Positions 36,693-45,568 of a stretch of DNA of 64,000 bases are shown here, in pieces. Each line of letters starts with the position of its first letter. Position 1 is the first letter of the stretch. The position numbers were made by a program, and so were the translations under genes. The DNA is taken from the NCBI GenBank assembly GCA_016765495.1, contig JAESPV010000065.1:1-64000 (forward strand), given 5' to 3'. The stretch comes from Desulfocapsa sp. (GTDB lineage Bacteria > Desulfobacterota > Desulfobulbia > Desulfobulbales > Desulfocapsaceae). The notes under the pieces were generated by a model that saw only the letters and a list, made by a program, of their open reading frames with translations, was not told the origin of the DNA and ran no database searches.

Positions 36693-37502
36693 CTACAGAT
36701 CCTGAAGTCCCAGAACATCAAACATTGTATAAAGTCCCGGCTCTTTTCCTGCCACCCATGCTGCAGCTTTGGCTGCTCCCTGGGCAAAGTTGTCACGGCT
36801 ATGAGCACGATGGGTGATCTCAATACGCTCACCTGGTCCACAGAAATATATGGTGTGCTCGCCCACGATATCACCACCACGAACAGTTTGTACACCAATC
36901 TCTTCCATGGTGCGCTCACCAATTATTCCGTTGCGCTCATAGACTCCAACTTCAGCCAGATTCCTGTTCACACCGGACGCTGCCATTTCTGCAAGCTTCA
37001 GGGCAGTACCTGACGGAGCATCTTTTTTCTTGTTATGATGAAGTTCTACAATTTCAATATTATAGTCATCACCAAGTATGGATGCTGTTTTTTCCGCCAG
37101 TTTAAAAAGAACATTGACACCAACTGCCATATTCGGAGCCTGCACACAGGGGAAATCAACACTGAGAGTTTTTAATTCATCAAGATTCTCAGCGGAAAGA
37201 CCGGTGGTACCAATGACCATGGCTGTTTTATGGGCAGCAGCAATTTTAGCAAAACCCATGGTTGCTGCATGAAAGGTAAAATCAATAACAACATCACCTT
37301 TATCAATAACAGCTTCGAGTCCTTCTTCAATCCTTACCCCTGCACTTCCCCAACCACCCATCTCACCGGGATCACGTCCTATTGACGGACTACCTGCTGC
37401 CTCAAAGGCCGCGGCGTAATTTAATTCGGGATGCTGAGATACCATATAGCCAATGCGTTGCCCCATTCTTCCGGCAGCGCCTGCAATAATTACATTAATC
37501 AT
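36693..37502 (-). CDS. dapB: 4-hydroxy-tetrahydrodipicolinate reductase
   Basis: 269 residues. Lysine/meso-diaminopimelate pathway. N-terminal GAAGRMGQRIG nucleotide-binding loop, VVIDFTFHAAT, and the catalytic segment ELHHNKKKDAPSGTA with conserved HH-x-x-K. It lies 70 bp after dapA; the leader contains a heptameric tandem tract (37510-37530). Confidence 0.95.
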   Translation of the reverse strand: MINVIIAGAAGRMGQRIGYMVSQHPELNYAAAFEAAGSPSIGRDPGEMGGWGSAGVRIEEGLEAVIDKGDVVIDFTFHAATMGFAKIAAAHKTAMVIGTTGLSAENLDELKTLSVDFPCVQAPNMAVGVNVLFKLAEKTASILGDDYNIEIVELHHNKKKDAPSGTALKLAEMAASGVNRNLAEVGVYERNGIIGERTMEEIGVQTVRGGDIVGEHTIYFCGPGERIEITHRAHSRDNFAQGAAKAAAWVAGKEPGLYTMFDVLGLQDL

Positions 37503-37509
37503 AATAAAG

Positions 37510-37530
37510 TTTTTCGTTTTTCGTTTTTAG
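37510..37530 (-). repeat. Heptameric tandem tract in the dapB leader
   Basis: Three adjacent heptamers TTTTTCG, TTTTTCG, TTTTTAG on the plus strand, only 8 bp upstream of the dapB ATG. Similar short heptameric arrays precede rpoN and pyk. Confidence 0.6.
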
Positions 37531-37572
37531 ATCGTACCATTCAACAAAAAGAGCATCATGTCTGCCTGGGAG

Positions 37573-38454
37573 CTATAAAAGCCCTGCATTTTTCATCGCT
37601 CCGGTGAGTGTTTCAAGAGCCTTGTCATCAATCTCTGTTAACGGCAGACGCGGCAGGCCACTCTGGATTTTACCCATTAATTCCACACCTTTTTTGGCAG
37701 GAACAGGATTGGGAGCTTCAAACATGGATGTCATCAAAGGATAGAGGCTGTAATGGATTTCGTTGGCCTTTTTAATATCTCCTGCCAGGGCTGCCTCCAT
37801 AAGATCTGCCATTCCGCGTGGGTGGACATTCGATGTAACAGAAATGACCCCTTTCCCACCGATAAATACTGTGGGCATGCAGGTAAAATCATCACCGGAG
37901 AGCAGGATAAAATCACTCGGACACTGACGAATTACTTCGGTGATCTGCTGCAGGGAGGCAGTGGCCTCTTTTATACCGATGATATTATCAAATTTTGCGA
38001 GACGGGCGACAGTTTCGGGAAGCATATTAGTAACCGTTCTGCTGGGCACATTGTAGAGAATAACCGGAATATCTACAGCTTCTGTAATCGCCTTAAAATG
38101 CTGATACAAGCCTTCCTGGCTGGGTTTGTTGTAATAGGGAACGACAGAAAGTGTTGCATCAGCACCACTTGCCTTGGCACTTTTTGCCAGATCAATGGAT
38201 TCAGCAGTGGAATTGGCTCCGGTTCCAGCGATAACGGGAACCCGGCCAGCAACTGTTTTAACCGTAAGCTCTATAATCCGTTTATGCTCTTCAAAGCTGA
38301 CAGTAGCCGACTCTCCAGTGGTTCCACAGGGAACAATTCCGTGGGTTCCATTCTCAATCTGAAAATTAATCAGATTAACCAATCCCTGTTCATCAATGTT
38401 ATTGTTGATAAAGGGGGTGACAATTGCGACTATGGCGCCGTGATATTTTTCCAT
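37573..38454 (-). CDS. dapA: 4-hydroxy-tetrahydrodipicolinate synthase
   Basis: 293-residue class I aldolase condensing pyruvate and aspartate semialdehyde. GTTGESAT, the catalytic Tyr in LYNVPSRT, and the Schiff-base Lys in GIKEATASL are present. AGGAGG lies five bases upstream of ATG 38454, but a perfect CCTCCT complement is 15 bp further up (see the hairpin at 38459-38485). Confidence 0.95.
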   Translation of the reverse strand: MEKYHGAIVAIVTPFINNNIDEQGLVNLINFQIENGTHGIVPCGTTGESATVSFEEHKRIIELTVKTVAGRVPVIAGTGANSTAESIDLAKSAKASGADATLSVVPYYNKPSQEGLYQHFKAITEAVDIPVILYNVPSRTVTNMLPETVARLAKFDNIIGIKEATASLQQITEVIRQCPSDFILLSGDDFTCMPTVFIGGKGVISVTSNVHPRGMADLMEAALAGDIKKANEIHYSLYPLMTSMFEAPNPVPAKKGVELMGKIQSGLPRLPLTEIDDKALETLTGAMKNAGLL

Positions 38455-38458
38455 GATT

Positions 38459-38485
38459 CCTCCTACCTGAATAGACTGAAGGAGG
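38459..38485 (-). promoter_or_regulatory. Potential Shine-Dalgarno-sequestering hairpin before dapA
   Basis: Minus-strand CCTCCT (38480-38485) and AGGAGG (38459-38464) are perfect complements separated by 15 bases; the second is the dapA ribosome binding site. Six GC-rich pairs could hide the site. It may be chance, because AGGAGG is a common motif. Confidence 0.35.
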
Positions 38486-38514
38486 AAAATATACTTAACC
38501 CGCCTTCAGACTTT

Positions 38515-39354
38515 TTATTGCAATGCTTCGGCCGTTAACTGGCCTATATAAATAATTCGTGCAGGACCTCGCAGATACACATTTTCTGCAGTTCCGTCTT
38601 CCTGTAAATCAAATACAATGGTCAGTGCTTCTCCACCAGAAGTAATAACTGTTACCGGTGATTCAACCTTAGTACCGGCAGCTGCAAAAATTGCACCTGC
38701 CACTGCTCCCGTCCCGCAGGCTCTGGTTTCATCTTCCACGCCACGCTCATAGGTACGAACCCGTATACCGCCATCATCTAAATACTGAACAAAGTTCACA
38801 TTGGTCCCTGTCGGCTGGAACATCTCGTGGAACCGAATATCATGCCCCCATTTTTTCACAGGTATCTCTGCCCCTTCATCCATAAAAAGCACCGCATGAG
38901 GGACACCGGAATTCATAAAAAACAAATCATGTGTTTTTCCGTCAACATCGACGGTAAGATCCGTACGATAATCAAATGGTTGCGTCATAAGCAGGCTTAC
39001 GTCTTCATCATCAAGTACTTCGGCTTCAATGATGCCCGCCAAAGTTTCAAAGGACATTTTCCTTCCGGCTATTCCTTTGGCATATGCAAAACGGGCAGCA
39101 CATCTGGCGCCATTACCGCACATCTCGGCAACTGAACCATCAGCATTGTAAAATTGCCAGCTGAAATCCGCCTTTTCCGAGGCTTCAATAAAGATCACTC
39201 CATCAGCACCGACAGAAAACATACGACGACACACTTTATTTACAAAATCGGGCTGTTCTTCAGGGGACACCAAAGAAGTGCGATGGTCAATAACAATAAA
39301 ATCATTACCCGTACCACTCATTTTGGCAAATGGTACAGGAAACTCAATGGTCAT
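38515..39354 (-). CDS. dapF: Diaminopimelate epimerase
   Basis: 279 residues. Interconverts LL- and meso-diaminopimelate. Both catalytic cysteines lie in canonical contexts, EMCGNGARC and TRACGTGA; also KMSGTGNDF near the N-terminus. ATG 39354 (GGAG seven bases upstream) gives one base between the lysA stop and this start; the ATG at 39387 would overlap lysA. Confidence 0.94.
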   Translation of the reverse strand: MTIEFPVPFAKMSGTGNDFIVIDHRTSLVSPEEQPDFVNKVCRRMFSVGADGVIFIEASEKADFSWQFYNADGSVAEMCGNGARCAARFAYAKGIAGRKMSFETLAGIIEAEVLDDEDVSLLMTQPFDYRTDLTVDVDGKTHDLFFMNSGVPHAVLFMDEGAEIPVKKWGHDIRFHEMFQPTGTNVNFVQYLDDGGIRVRTYERGVEDETRACGTGAVAGAIFAAAGTKVESPVTVITSGGEALTIVFDLQEDGTAENVYLRGPARIIYIGQLTAEALQ

Positions 39355-39355
39355 C

Positions 39356-40627
39356 TTATTTCTCCACAAATTCAGGTATACTCTCACCCTGAATCAATTG
39401 TTCCATGCTTTCACGCTGACGAATAATCTTAAACTGATCACCGGCAACCATAACTTCTGCAACACGCGGCCTGGAGTTATAGTTGGAAGCCATGGTAAAC
39501 CCATAGGCTCCAGCACTGAGAACCGCCAATAAATCGCCCTGTTCAACCCGCGGAAATGCCATGTCCTTTGCCAGGAAATCTCCTGTTTCACAAATCGGAC
39601 CGACAATATCTACAACCTGAAAAACAGCCTTGTCTTCTTTTACAGGCTGAATTGCATGATACGCCCCATACAAACTGGGACGGCTAAGATCACTCATACC
39701 GGCATCGACAACTACAAAGTGTTTCTCGTGGTCTCCACCACGGTTGGTCTTGGTGTACTGCACTTCAGTAACCATGATACCCGCATTCCCAACAATAACC
39801 CGGCCCGGCTCCAAAATCAGTGTCGCCTCAAGCCCACTCATCTCTTCCTTAATGGCTTCTGCATATTCTTGAGGATGGGGTGGTTCTTCATCGTCATAGA
39901 CAATGCCCAGTCCACCACCAAGATCGATATATTGAATGGAGATTCCTTTTTCCTCCAAACGTCCGACGAAACCTTTAACCTTTCGAAGCGTTTCAACAAA
40001 AGGTGAAATCAGGGTGAGCTGTGAACCGATATGGCAACTCACACCTTTAACTTCAATATTTGCCATGTCATCGGCTTGTATATAAAGATCAAGGCTCTCA
40101 TTGATTGGGATACCAAACTTATTCTTGGAAAGACCCGTTGAAATGTACGCATGGGTTTTAGGATCCACATCAGGATTTACACGGAAAGAAACAGGTGCTG
40201 TTACACCCATCTCAGCGGCAACACTATTTAAACGGTGCAGTTCCTGTTCTGATTCCACATTAAAAAGGAGAATTCCTGATTTCAAACCATAACGCAACTC
40301 TTCTACACTCTTTCCCACGCCGGAGTAGATGATCCGCTTTGGATCAATCCCTGCCCGGATTGCCCGAAACAACTCCCCACCGGAAACGATATCAGCGCCC
40401 CCGCCCAGGCTTCCAAAAAGGGACAACACAGCAATATTTGAACAGCTCTTCACAGCAAAGCAGGTAAGATGATCCACATCTGCAAAACTTGAATCAAAGG
40501 CCTTGAAATGACGGGTCAAAGTTGCTTTAGAGTATAAGTAGAAAGGAGTTCCGACTTCTTTTGCAATGGCACTGACGGAAATATCCTCGCAAAAAAGTTC
40601 ACCGTTTTTATATTGAAAATGATTCAT
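39356..40627 (-). CDS. lysA: Diaminopimelate decarboxylase
   Basis: 423 residues. PLP enzyme for the last step of lysine synthesis. Lys-PLP segment FAVKSCSN, VSGGEL, GGGLGI, and the late CGP-type context CETGDFLAKD plus AGAYGFTMASNYN. It lies after a 218-bp gap from the FN3 lipoprotein gene that holds two strong hairpins and no gene. Confidence 0.95.
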   Translation of the reverse strand: MNHFQYKNGELFCEDISVSAIAKEVGTPFYLYSKATLTRHFKAFDSSFADVDHLTCFAVKSCSNIAVLSLFGSLGGGADIVSGGELFRAIRAGIDPKRIIYSGVGKSVEELRYGLKSGILLFNVESEQELHRLNSVAAEMGVTAPVSFRVNPDVDPKTHAYISTGLSKNKFGIPINESLDLYIQADDMANIEVKGVSCHIGSQLTLISPFVETLRKVKGFVGRLEEKGISIQYIDLGGGLGIVYDDEEPPHPQEYAEAIKEEMSGLEATLILEPGRVIVGNAGIMVTEVQYTKTNRGGDHEKHFVVVDAGMSDLSRPSLYGAYHAIQPVKEDKAVFQVVDIVGPICETGDFLAKDMAFPRVEQGDLLAVLSAGAYGFTMASNYNSRPRVAEVMVAGDQFKIIRQRESMEQLIQGESIPEFVEK

Positions 40628-40697
40628 GGTATCTTCTCTTTTATTTACAACTATTCAGGAATGCTCTTGAGCAGTTATAATTAATTAATGGTAAGTA

Positions 40698-40725
40698 TTT
40701 GGGTTGACCTCAGAAACAACCCAAA
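40698..40725. promoter_or_regulatory. Nine-bp hairpin in the lysA leader
   Basis: Perfect arms TTTGGGTTG (40698-40706) and CAACCCAAA (40717-40725) with a 10-base loop. No U-tract follows on the minus strand, so an operator or leader structure is more likely than a terminator. I found no lysine-riboswitch signature. Confidence 0.45.
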
Positions 40726-40733
40726 CCACGGAG

Positions 40734-40845
40734 TTGTAAATGTTTGGCATGGCTTCATATTCGTGTAAGCGAACTGGCATAGCATATTAGTCATATGTGA
40801 GCCAGCCCGATCGCGCGAAGATGATGTCATACCGAATATTTACAA
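40734..40845. repeat. 112-bp near-complete palindrome between the FN3 lipoprotein and lysA genes
   Basis: Outer arms of 30 bp (40734-40763 and 40816-40845) match at 24 of 30 positions, three of the six differences allowing G-U pairs. Inside, GCGA/TCGC (40769-40772, 40811-40814), CTGGC/GCCAG (40774-40778, 40801-40805) and CATAT/ATATG (40783-40787, 40793-40797) extend the stem. It ends directly at the lipoprotein stop codon. It could be a MITE-like element, a cruciform, or a structured 3'/5' RNA region; no target-site duplication is seen. Confidence 0.6.
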
Positions 40846-41898
40846 TTAATGTCTAACTCCGGCCTCTTGAGACTGTTCACTTTCATTGGGTACTTCCGCC
40901 TGATCATAGGCAGTAACAGAATAATAGTAACTTACGCCTGCCACAACACTACTATCTTCAAATATGGTGTATATGCCACTCACATCACCAATCTGTTTTG
41001 GGGTCTTTTCAGCTGCACTGCGCCTATACACTCTGTATCCTTGCACGTCCGCTTCCCGCGATTTATTCCAGAAGATTTTAATACCGGCAGCAGTTTGTAC
41101 CACAGTGACTCCAGATGGTGGCGCAGGCGCTGTCTGATCAACGGCAATGATACTTATAGGCTCGGAAAACCCTCCATTCACAGGATTTCCATCAACCATA
41201 AGAATGGATTGAACCTTGTAATAATAAGTGACTCCATTCTTCAGTGCGTTATCTTTAAACTCCGTTGCAGCCTTGGCCGCACCAACAGTTTTGAAACTTG
41301 TATTATCCTTACTTCGCAGTACCTGATACAACATTGGATACGCAACATCCTGACCATCCATCAACTTTGTAACCGGTTGCCAGCTTATTGTGGCACTGGA
41401 ATCTGCAGCCTTTGCAATCATGCCCTGCGGTCCTTTAGCCGGGATATGCCAGACAAAGGAGATAATATTTGAATCGGGGCTTGCTGCCCACCAGCTGGTT
41501 CTTGCGTTCACCTTAAAGAAATATTTATGACCGGAACGAAGCAAAGCCGTCTCGTAAATACCCTGACGATTTCCTTCCGGATCAACGATTCCGCCAGCAA
41601 CCTGAATTGGTTCACTAAAAGGAATGGGACATGTTGAACAATAATCCTGCAACGGCACCACGGCACGATACAGGTCAAATGTTGCTATATCAGTAAGGTC
41701 TGTGCCCTTGATGGTTTCCCTGGGAAAGGTCCAGGTCAGGGTGACACCTTTCTCACTTACCGAATAACGCAAATCCTCAATTGCTTGAGGAACGATGGAA
41801 TCAGGAGGAACAGGATCTGTTTTATAGCCACAACCTCCTGCCAGAAATACTGCTCCGGTAAGGAGTATTGCTCCTGCCACTTGCGCTTTTGTAAACAT
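40846..41898 (-). CDS. Fibronectin type III domain lipoprotein with LptM-like N-terminus
   Basis: 350-residue lipoprotein. Signal peptide VAGAILLTGAVFLAGGC, then CGYKTDPVPPDS, which recalls LptM (CG-x-K-x-P-L-Y-x-PP), followed by three FN3-like repeats (for example DLYRAVVPL, YQVLRSKDNTS, YRVYRRSA). The position next to lysA-dapF parallels the gammaproteobacterial lptM-lysA-dapF order. ATG 41898 has GGAGAG upstream and follows the argH stop by one base. Function is unknown; an LPS-assembly link is a hypothesis. Confidence 0.75.
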   Translation of the reverse strand: MFTKAQVAGAILLTGAVFLAGGCGYKTDPVPPDSIVPQAIEDLRYSVSEKGVTLTWTFPRETIKGTDLTDIATFDLYRAVVPLQDYCSTCPIPFSEPIQVAGGIVDPEGNRQGIYETALLRSGHKYFFKVNARTSWWAASPDSNIISFVWHIPAKGPQGMIAKAADSSATISWQPVTKLMDGQDVAYPMLYQVLRSKDNTSFKTVGAAKAATEFKDNALKNGVTYYYKVQSILMVDGNPVNGGFSEPISIIAVDQTAPAPPSGVTVVQTAAGIKIFWNKSREADVQGYRVYRRSAAEKTPKQIGDVSGIYTIFEDSSVVAGVSYYYSVTAYDQAEVPNESEQSQEAGVRH

Positions 41899-41899
41899 T

Positions 41900-43297
41900 T
41901 TACTCTCCAATTCCCATATGTTTTTCAGCAGTCCGCACCGCTTCTTCAACCCGCAAACTTGCGGTTCCGCCGATCGATTTTCTGGAATTCACAGACCCCT
42001 CAACACTCAATACTGCAAAAACTGTCTTGTCGATAATCGGGGAAAACTCCCGCATTTCTTCAAGGCTTAAGTCTGTTAATTCACAGCCTTTTTCTATACA
42101 GCTTGCAACCGCCCTCCCAACAATGCCATGGGCATCACGAAAGGGAACGTCGTGAAGTACGAGATAGTCGGCAAGATCTGTAGCTGTTATAAAACCGGTT
42201 TTGGTCGCATCTTCCATTCGTTCTGTATTAAATTCCAGATTACCTAGCATTTCAGCCATGATGGCAAGAGATGCGGATACCGTATCCACTGCATCAAAAA
42301 CAGGTTCTTTATCCTCCTGAAGATCACGATTATATGTCAGCGGCAAGCCCTTCATCAAAGTAATAAGGGACATAAGACTGCCCACAACTCTTCCGGATTT
42401 GCCACGGATCAATTCTGGAATATCAGGATTCTTTTTTTGCGGCATAATAGAGGAACCGGTACAGAACTTATCTGCAATCTGCACAAAAGAGAACTCCTGG
42501 CTCGACCAGATCACAAGCTCCTCCGAAAGACGCGAGAGATGGAGTTGAATCATAGTACAGCATGAGACAAACTCTATGGCAAAATCACGATCCCCTGAGG
42601 TATCCATGGAGTTTGCAGTTACAGCATCAAAATGAAGAAGCTCAGCAACCATTTCCCTGTCAATGGGCAGCCCTGTTCCTGCCATGGCAGCAGTACCAAG
42701 CGGGAGAATATTGATTCGTTTTCTGCAATCTGCAATACGTTCTTTATCGCGCCCGAACATCTCATAATAGGCCATCATATGATGCGCAATAAGCACCGGT
42801 TGCGCCCGTTGAAGATGGGTATAACCGGGCATCACCTTCCCCATATATTTCCTGGCTAACACAACAAAAGCACGGCGGGCATCATCAAGCAATGCCATTA
42901 ATCTATCACATTGATCACGAAGATAGAGACGCAGATCCAGTGCAATCTGATCATTGCGGCTACGGGCACTGTGTAATTTTGCACCGGCAGGCCCTATGGC
43001 ACCAATGAGCGCATGTTCAATATTCATATGAATATCTTCAAGTTCACTCTTAAAGGAGAATGTCCCCTCTTCGATCCTTGCCTCAATGGCAGATAAGCCG
43101 TCGACGATACTTGTCAGCTCATCCTGTGAAAGCAGCTTATTGGCTGCAAGCATTGCAGCGTGCGCCTTACTTCCCTCAATATCATACCGATACAAACGTT
43201 TATCGTAACTGATCGATTCGGTAAAAGCTTCTACAGAGGCAGCTGTTGCCTGTTCAAAACGACCGCCCCATGGTTTTTCTGATTTGGTATTTTCCAT
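41900..43297 (-). CDS. argH: Argininosuccinate lyase
   Basis: 465 residues. Cleaves argininosuccinate to arginine and fumarate. The fumarase/aspartase-superfamily signature GSSIMPQKKNPD (catalytic Ser loop) is intact, with SARSRNDQ and TGTHLQRAQP-like (YTHLQRAQP) motifs upstream. It starts nine bases after the argG stop, the normal end of the arginine block. Confidence 0.96.
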   Translation of the reverse strand: MENTKSEKPWGGRFEQATAASVEAFTESISYDKRLYRYDIEGSKAHAAMLAANKLLSQDELTSIVDGLSAIEARIEEGTFSFKSELEDIHMNIEHALIGAIGPAGAKLHSARSRNDQIALDLRLYLRDQCDRLMALLDDARRAFVVLARKYMGKVMPGYTHLQRAQPVLIAHHMMAYYEMFGRDKERIADCRKRINILPLGTAAMAGTGLPIDREMVAELLHFDAVTANSMDTSGDRDFAIEFVSCCTMIQLHLSRLSEELVIWSSQEFSFVQIADKFCTGSSIMPQKKNPDIPELIRGKSGRVVGSLMSLITLMKGLPLTYNRDLQEDKEPVFDAVDTVSASLAIMAEMLGNLEFNTERMEDATKTGFITATDLADYLVLHDVPFRDAHGIVGRAVASCIEKGCELTDLSLEEMREFSPIIDKTVFAVLSVEGSVNSRKSIGGTASLRVEEAVRTAEKHMGIGE

Positions 43298-43306
43298 TTT
43301 TTATAT

Positions 43307-44500
43307 TTATTTTTGCATAGCTGCAATTTGTAAACGTAAACCATTTAATCGGATAAAACCACCGGCATCGGCCTGGTTATACACATCGTCTTCTTCAAAT
43401 GTGGCAAAGCTTTGCTGGTAGAGTGACTGGTCTGATTTTTTGCCAACAGCGACACAATTCCCCTTATAAAGCTTCATGCGAACTGTTCCATTTACTGTTT
43501 TCTGACTCTCATCCATGGTTACCTGGAGCAGCTCTCGCTCCGGAGAAAACCAGAAGCCATTATAGACAAGTTCTGCATAACGGGGAACTAATGAATCCCT
43601 GATACGCATCACTTCACGATCCATACACATGGTTTCAAGATCCCGGTGCGCGTTCCGAAGGAGTGTGCCACCCGGAGTTTCATAGACCCCTCGGGATTTC
43701 ATACCCACAAAACGGTTCTCCAAAAGATCAAGACGACCAATTCCGTTGGCACCTGCTACTTTATTTAATGCTTCAAACAGAGGCAGGGGATCCATACGCT
43801 CACCATTAATGGCAACAGGATCACCCTTCTCAAAATCGATCTCGAGATAGGTGGCCTTATCCGGCGCATTTTCAGGCGAAACAGAAAGTCTATACATATC
43901 TTCATCAGGCTCATTCCATGGATCTTCCAGAAGCCCGCCTTCAAAACTGATATGGAGAATATTCTCATCAGAGCTGTAAGGATTCTTTTTGGTGGTGGGT
44001 ACAGGAATACTATGTTTTTTAGCAAACTCTTCAAGCTTTGCCCGGGAATTAAGATCCCAGATACGCCAGGGAGCAATGATTTTTAATTGTGGATCAATAC
44101 CTAAATAAGACAACTCAAAACGAACCTGATCATTCCCCTTTCCAGTGGCGCCATGACTCACCGCATCGGCGCCTTCCGCATGGGCAATACGTACCTGCTC
44201 CTTGCCGATGATGGGACGAGCAAGAGATGTTCCAAGAAGATATGCCCCTTCGTAAATAGCATTGCAGCGAAAGGCAGGAAAAATATAGTCTTCAACAAAC
44301 TCCTGACGAAGATCGGAGATAATCACCTTGTCAGCTCCGGTTGCCATACCTTTTTCCCGTATAGCATCCCAGTCTTCAGTCTGCCCGACATCGGCCGCAT
44401 AGGCAATAACAGGACATCCATACTCTTCCGCCAGCCATTTCAAAATAACTGAGGTATCAAGACCGCCCGAGTAGGCCAAAACTATTTTATTTACATCCAT
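43307..44500 (-). CDS. argG: Argininosuccinate synthase
   Basis: 397 residues. ATP-dependent ligation of citrulline and aspartate. N-terminal P-loop [15 protein letters not shown], then [15 protein letters not shown] and the family segment [18 protein letters not shown]. Four bases separate it from argF. Confidence 0.96.
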   Translation of the reverse strand: MDVNKIVLAYSGGLDTSVILKWLAEEYGCPVIAYAADVGQTEDWDAIREKGMATGADKVIISDLRQEFVEDYIFPAFRCNAIYEGAYLLGTSLARPIIGKEQVRIAHAEGADAVSHGATGKGNDQVRFELSYLGIDPQLKIIAPWRIWDLNSRAKLEEFAKKHSIPVPTTKKNPYSSDENILHISFEGGLLEDPWNEPDEDMYRLSVSPENAPDKATYLEIDFEKGDPVAINGERMDPLPLFEALNKVAGANGIGRLDLLENRFVGMKSRGVYETPGGTLLRNAHRDLETMCMDREVMRIRDSLVPRYAELVYNGFWFSPERELLQVTMDESQKTVNGTVRMKLYKGNCVAVGKKSDQSLYQQSFATFEEDDVYNQADAGGFIRLNGLRLQIAAMQK

Positions 44501-44504
44501 TTTT

Positions 44505-45419
44505 TTATCCTTTCAACAACTGTTCGAGTATTGATTTGTGCATATGCATTTTATTTTCTGCCTGATCAAAAGCCACACAACGCACAGACTCAAGAATCTC
44601 TTCTGTTATTTCTTCTTCACGATGTGCGGGAAGACAGTGTAAAACAATAGCATCAGCCGGGGCTTTGCTCATGAGTTCTGCATTGATCTGTAGTGGCTGA
44701 AAAATAGCCAGACGCTCGTCCAGTTCGCCCTCCTGTCCCATGGAAGCCCAGACATCTGTGTTTATCACATCAGCTGCAGCCACGGCTTCCTGCGGGCTGC
44801 GCGTTACAGTAATTGGTTTTTTCGACTCTTTTTGTGCCGCAGTCAGTATATCAGAATCCGGGTCATAGCCTTCAGGACAGGCAAGAATCAATTCAAAACC
44901 GATTCGTCCGGCAGCCTGAATCCACGAATTGGCCATATTGTTTCCATCACCAACCCAGGCGATCTTTAACTCTTCAATATTCCCTTTTTTCTCAACAACG
45001 GTCATAATATCGCTGAGGATCTGACAGGGATGATGAAGGTCAGTCAGGGCATTGATCACCGGAACAGCAGAATACTCTGCAAGCTCAGTCACAACTTTCT
45101 GGCCAAACGTCCTTACAACAATTCCGTCCACATACCTGGCCATAACCCTTGCCATATCCTTTAGAGGCTCAGAACGGGCAAGCTGGGTATCACGTCCGGA
45201 AAGAAATATTACCTGTCCGCCTAAACCATACATGGCAGCTTCAAAAGAAACCCGGGTTCTTGTAGAGGGCTTTTCAAATATCAGGCCAACTATTTTCCCA
45301 GCTAACTGCTGGTGGTCGACTCCTGCGGCGCACTCTTTTTTCAGCAGAATTGCGCGATCAATAAAAGCCAGTAACTCTTCTTTAGTGAAGTCCTCTAATG
45401 ATTGTAAATGACGTTGCAT
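44505..45419 (-). CDS. argF: Ornithine carbamoyltransferase
   Basis: 304 residues. Carbamoyl-phosphate loop STRTRVSFE, ornithine-binding HHPCQ and D-S-x-G-like VWASMGQE, and HCLPAHR with catalytic Cys. It is 149 bp downstream of argD, a gap with an inverted repeat. Confidence 0.95.
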   Translation of the reverse strand: MQRHLQSLEDFTKEELLAFIDRAILLKKECAAGVDHQQLAGKIVGLIFEKPSTRTRVSFEAAMYGLGGQVIFLSGRDTQLARSEPLKDMARVMARYVDGIVVRTFGQKVVTELAEYSAVPVINALTDLHHPCQILSDIMTVVEKKGNIEELKIAWVGDGNNMANSWIQAAGRIGFELILACPEGYDPDSDILTAAQKESKKPITVTRSPQEAVAAADVINTDVWASMGQEGELDERLAIFQPLQINAELMSKAPADAIVLHCLPAHREEEITEEILESVRCVAFDQAENKMHMHKSILEQLLKG

Positions 45420-45499
45420 AACCTTTGTCTTTTTTCACAGACGGTTTTTATTGCTCTTTCCGTCTTTCAATTAGCTGTAGCCCCAGCCCAATCGCTTTA

Positions 45500-45540
45500 T
45501 TTTGGGGGAAAAAACCATACTTACCCAAAACAGGATTGAT
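45500..45540. promoter_or_regulatory. Inverted repeat in the argD-argF gap
   Basis: TTTTGGG (45500-45506) and CCCAAAA (45534-45540), flanked further out by CAATC and GATTG, can form one hairpin. No U-tract follows on the minus strand; it may be an operator or processing site. Confidence 0.35.
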
Positions 45541-45568
45541 TTGCAAAGATTTTCGTGAAATAGACAAA

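Noticed and set aside
40628-40845. Possible lysine riboswitch before lysA
   Set aside because: The leader is highly structured, but I cannot find the conserved lysine-aptamer core, so it is only described as inverted repeats.
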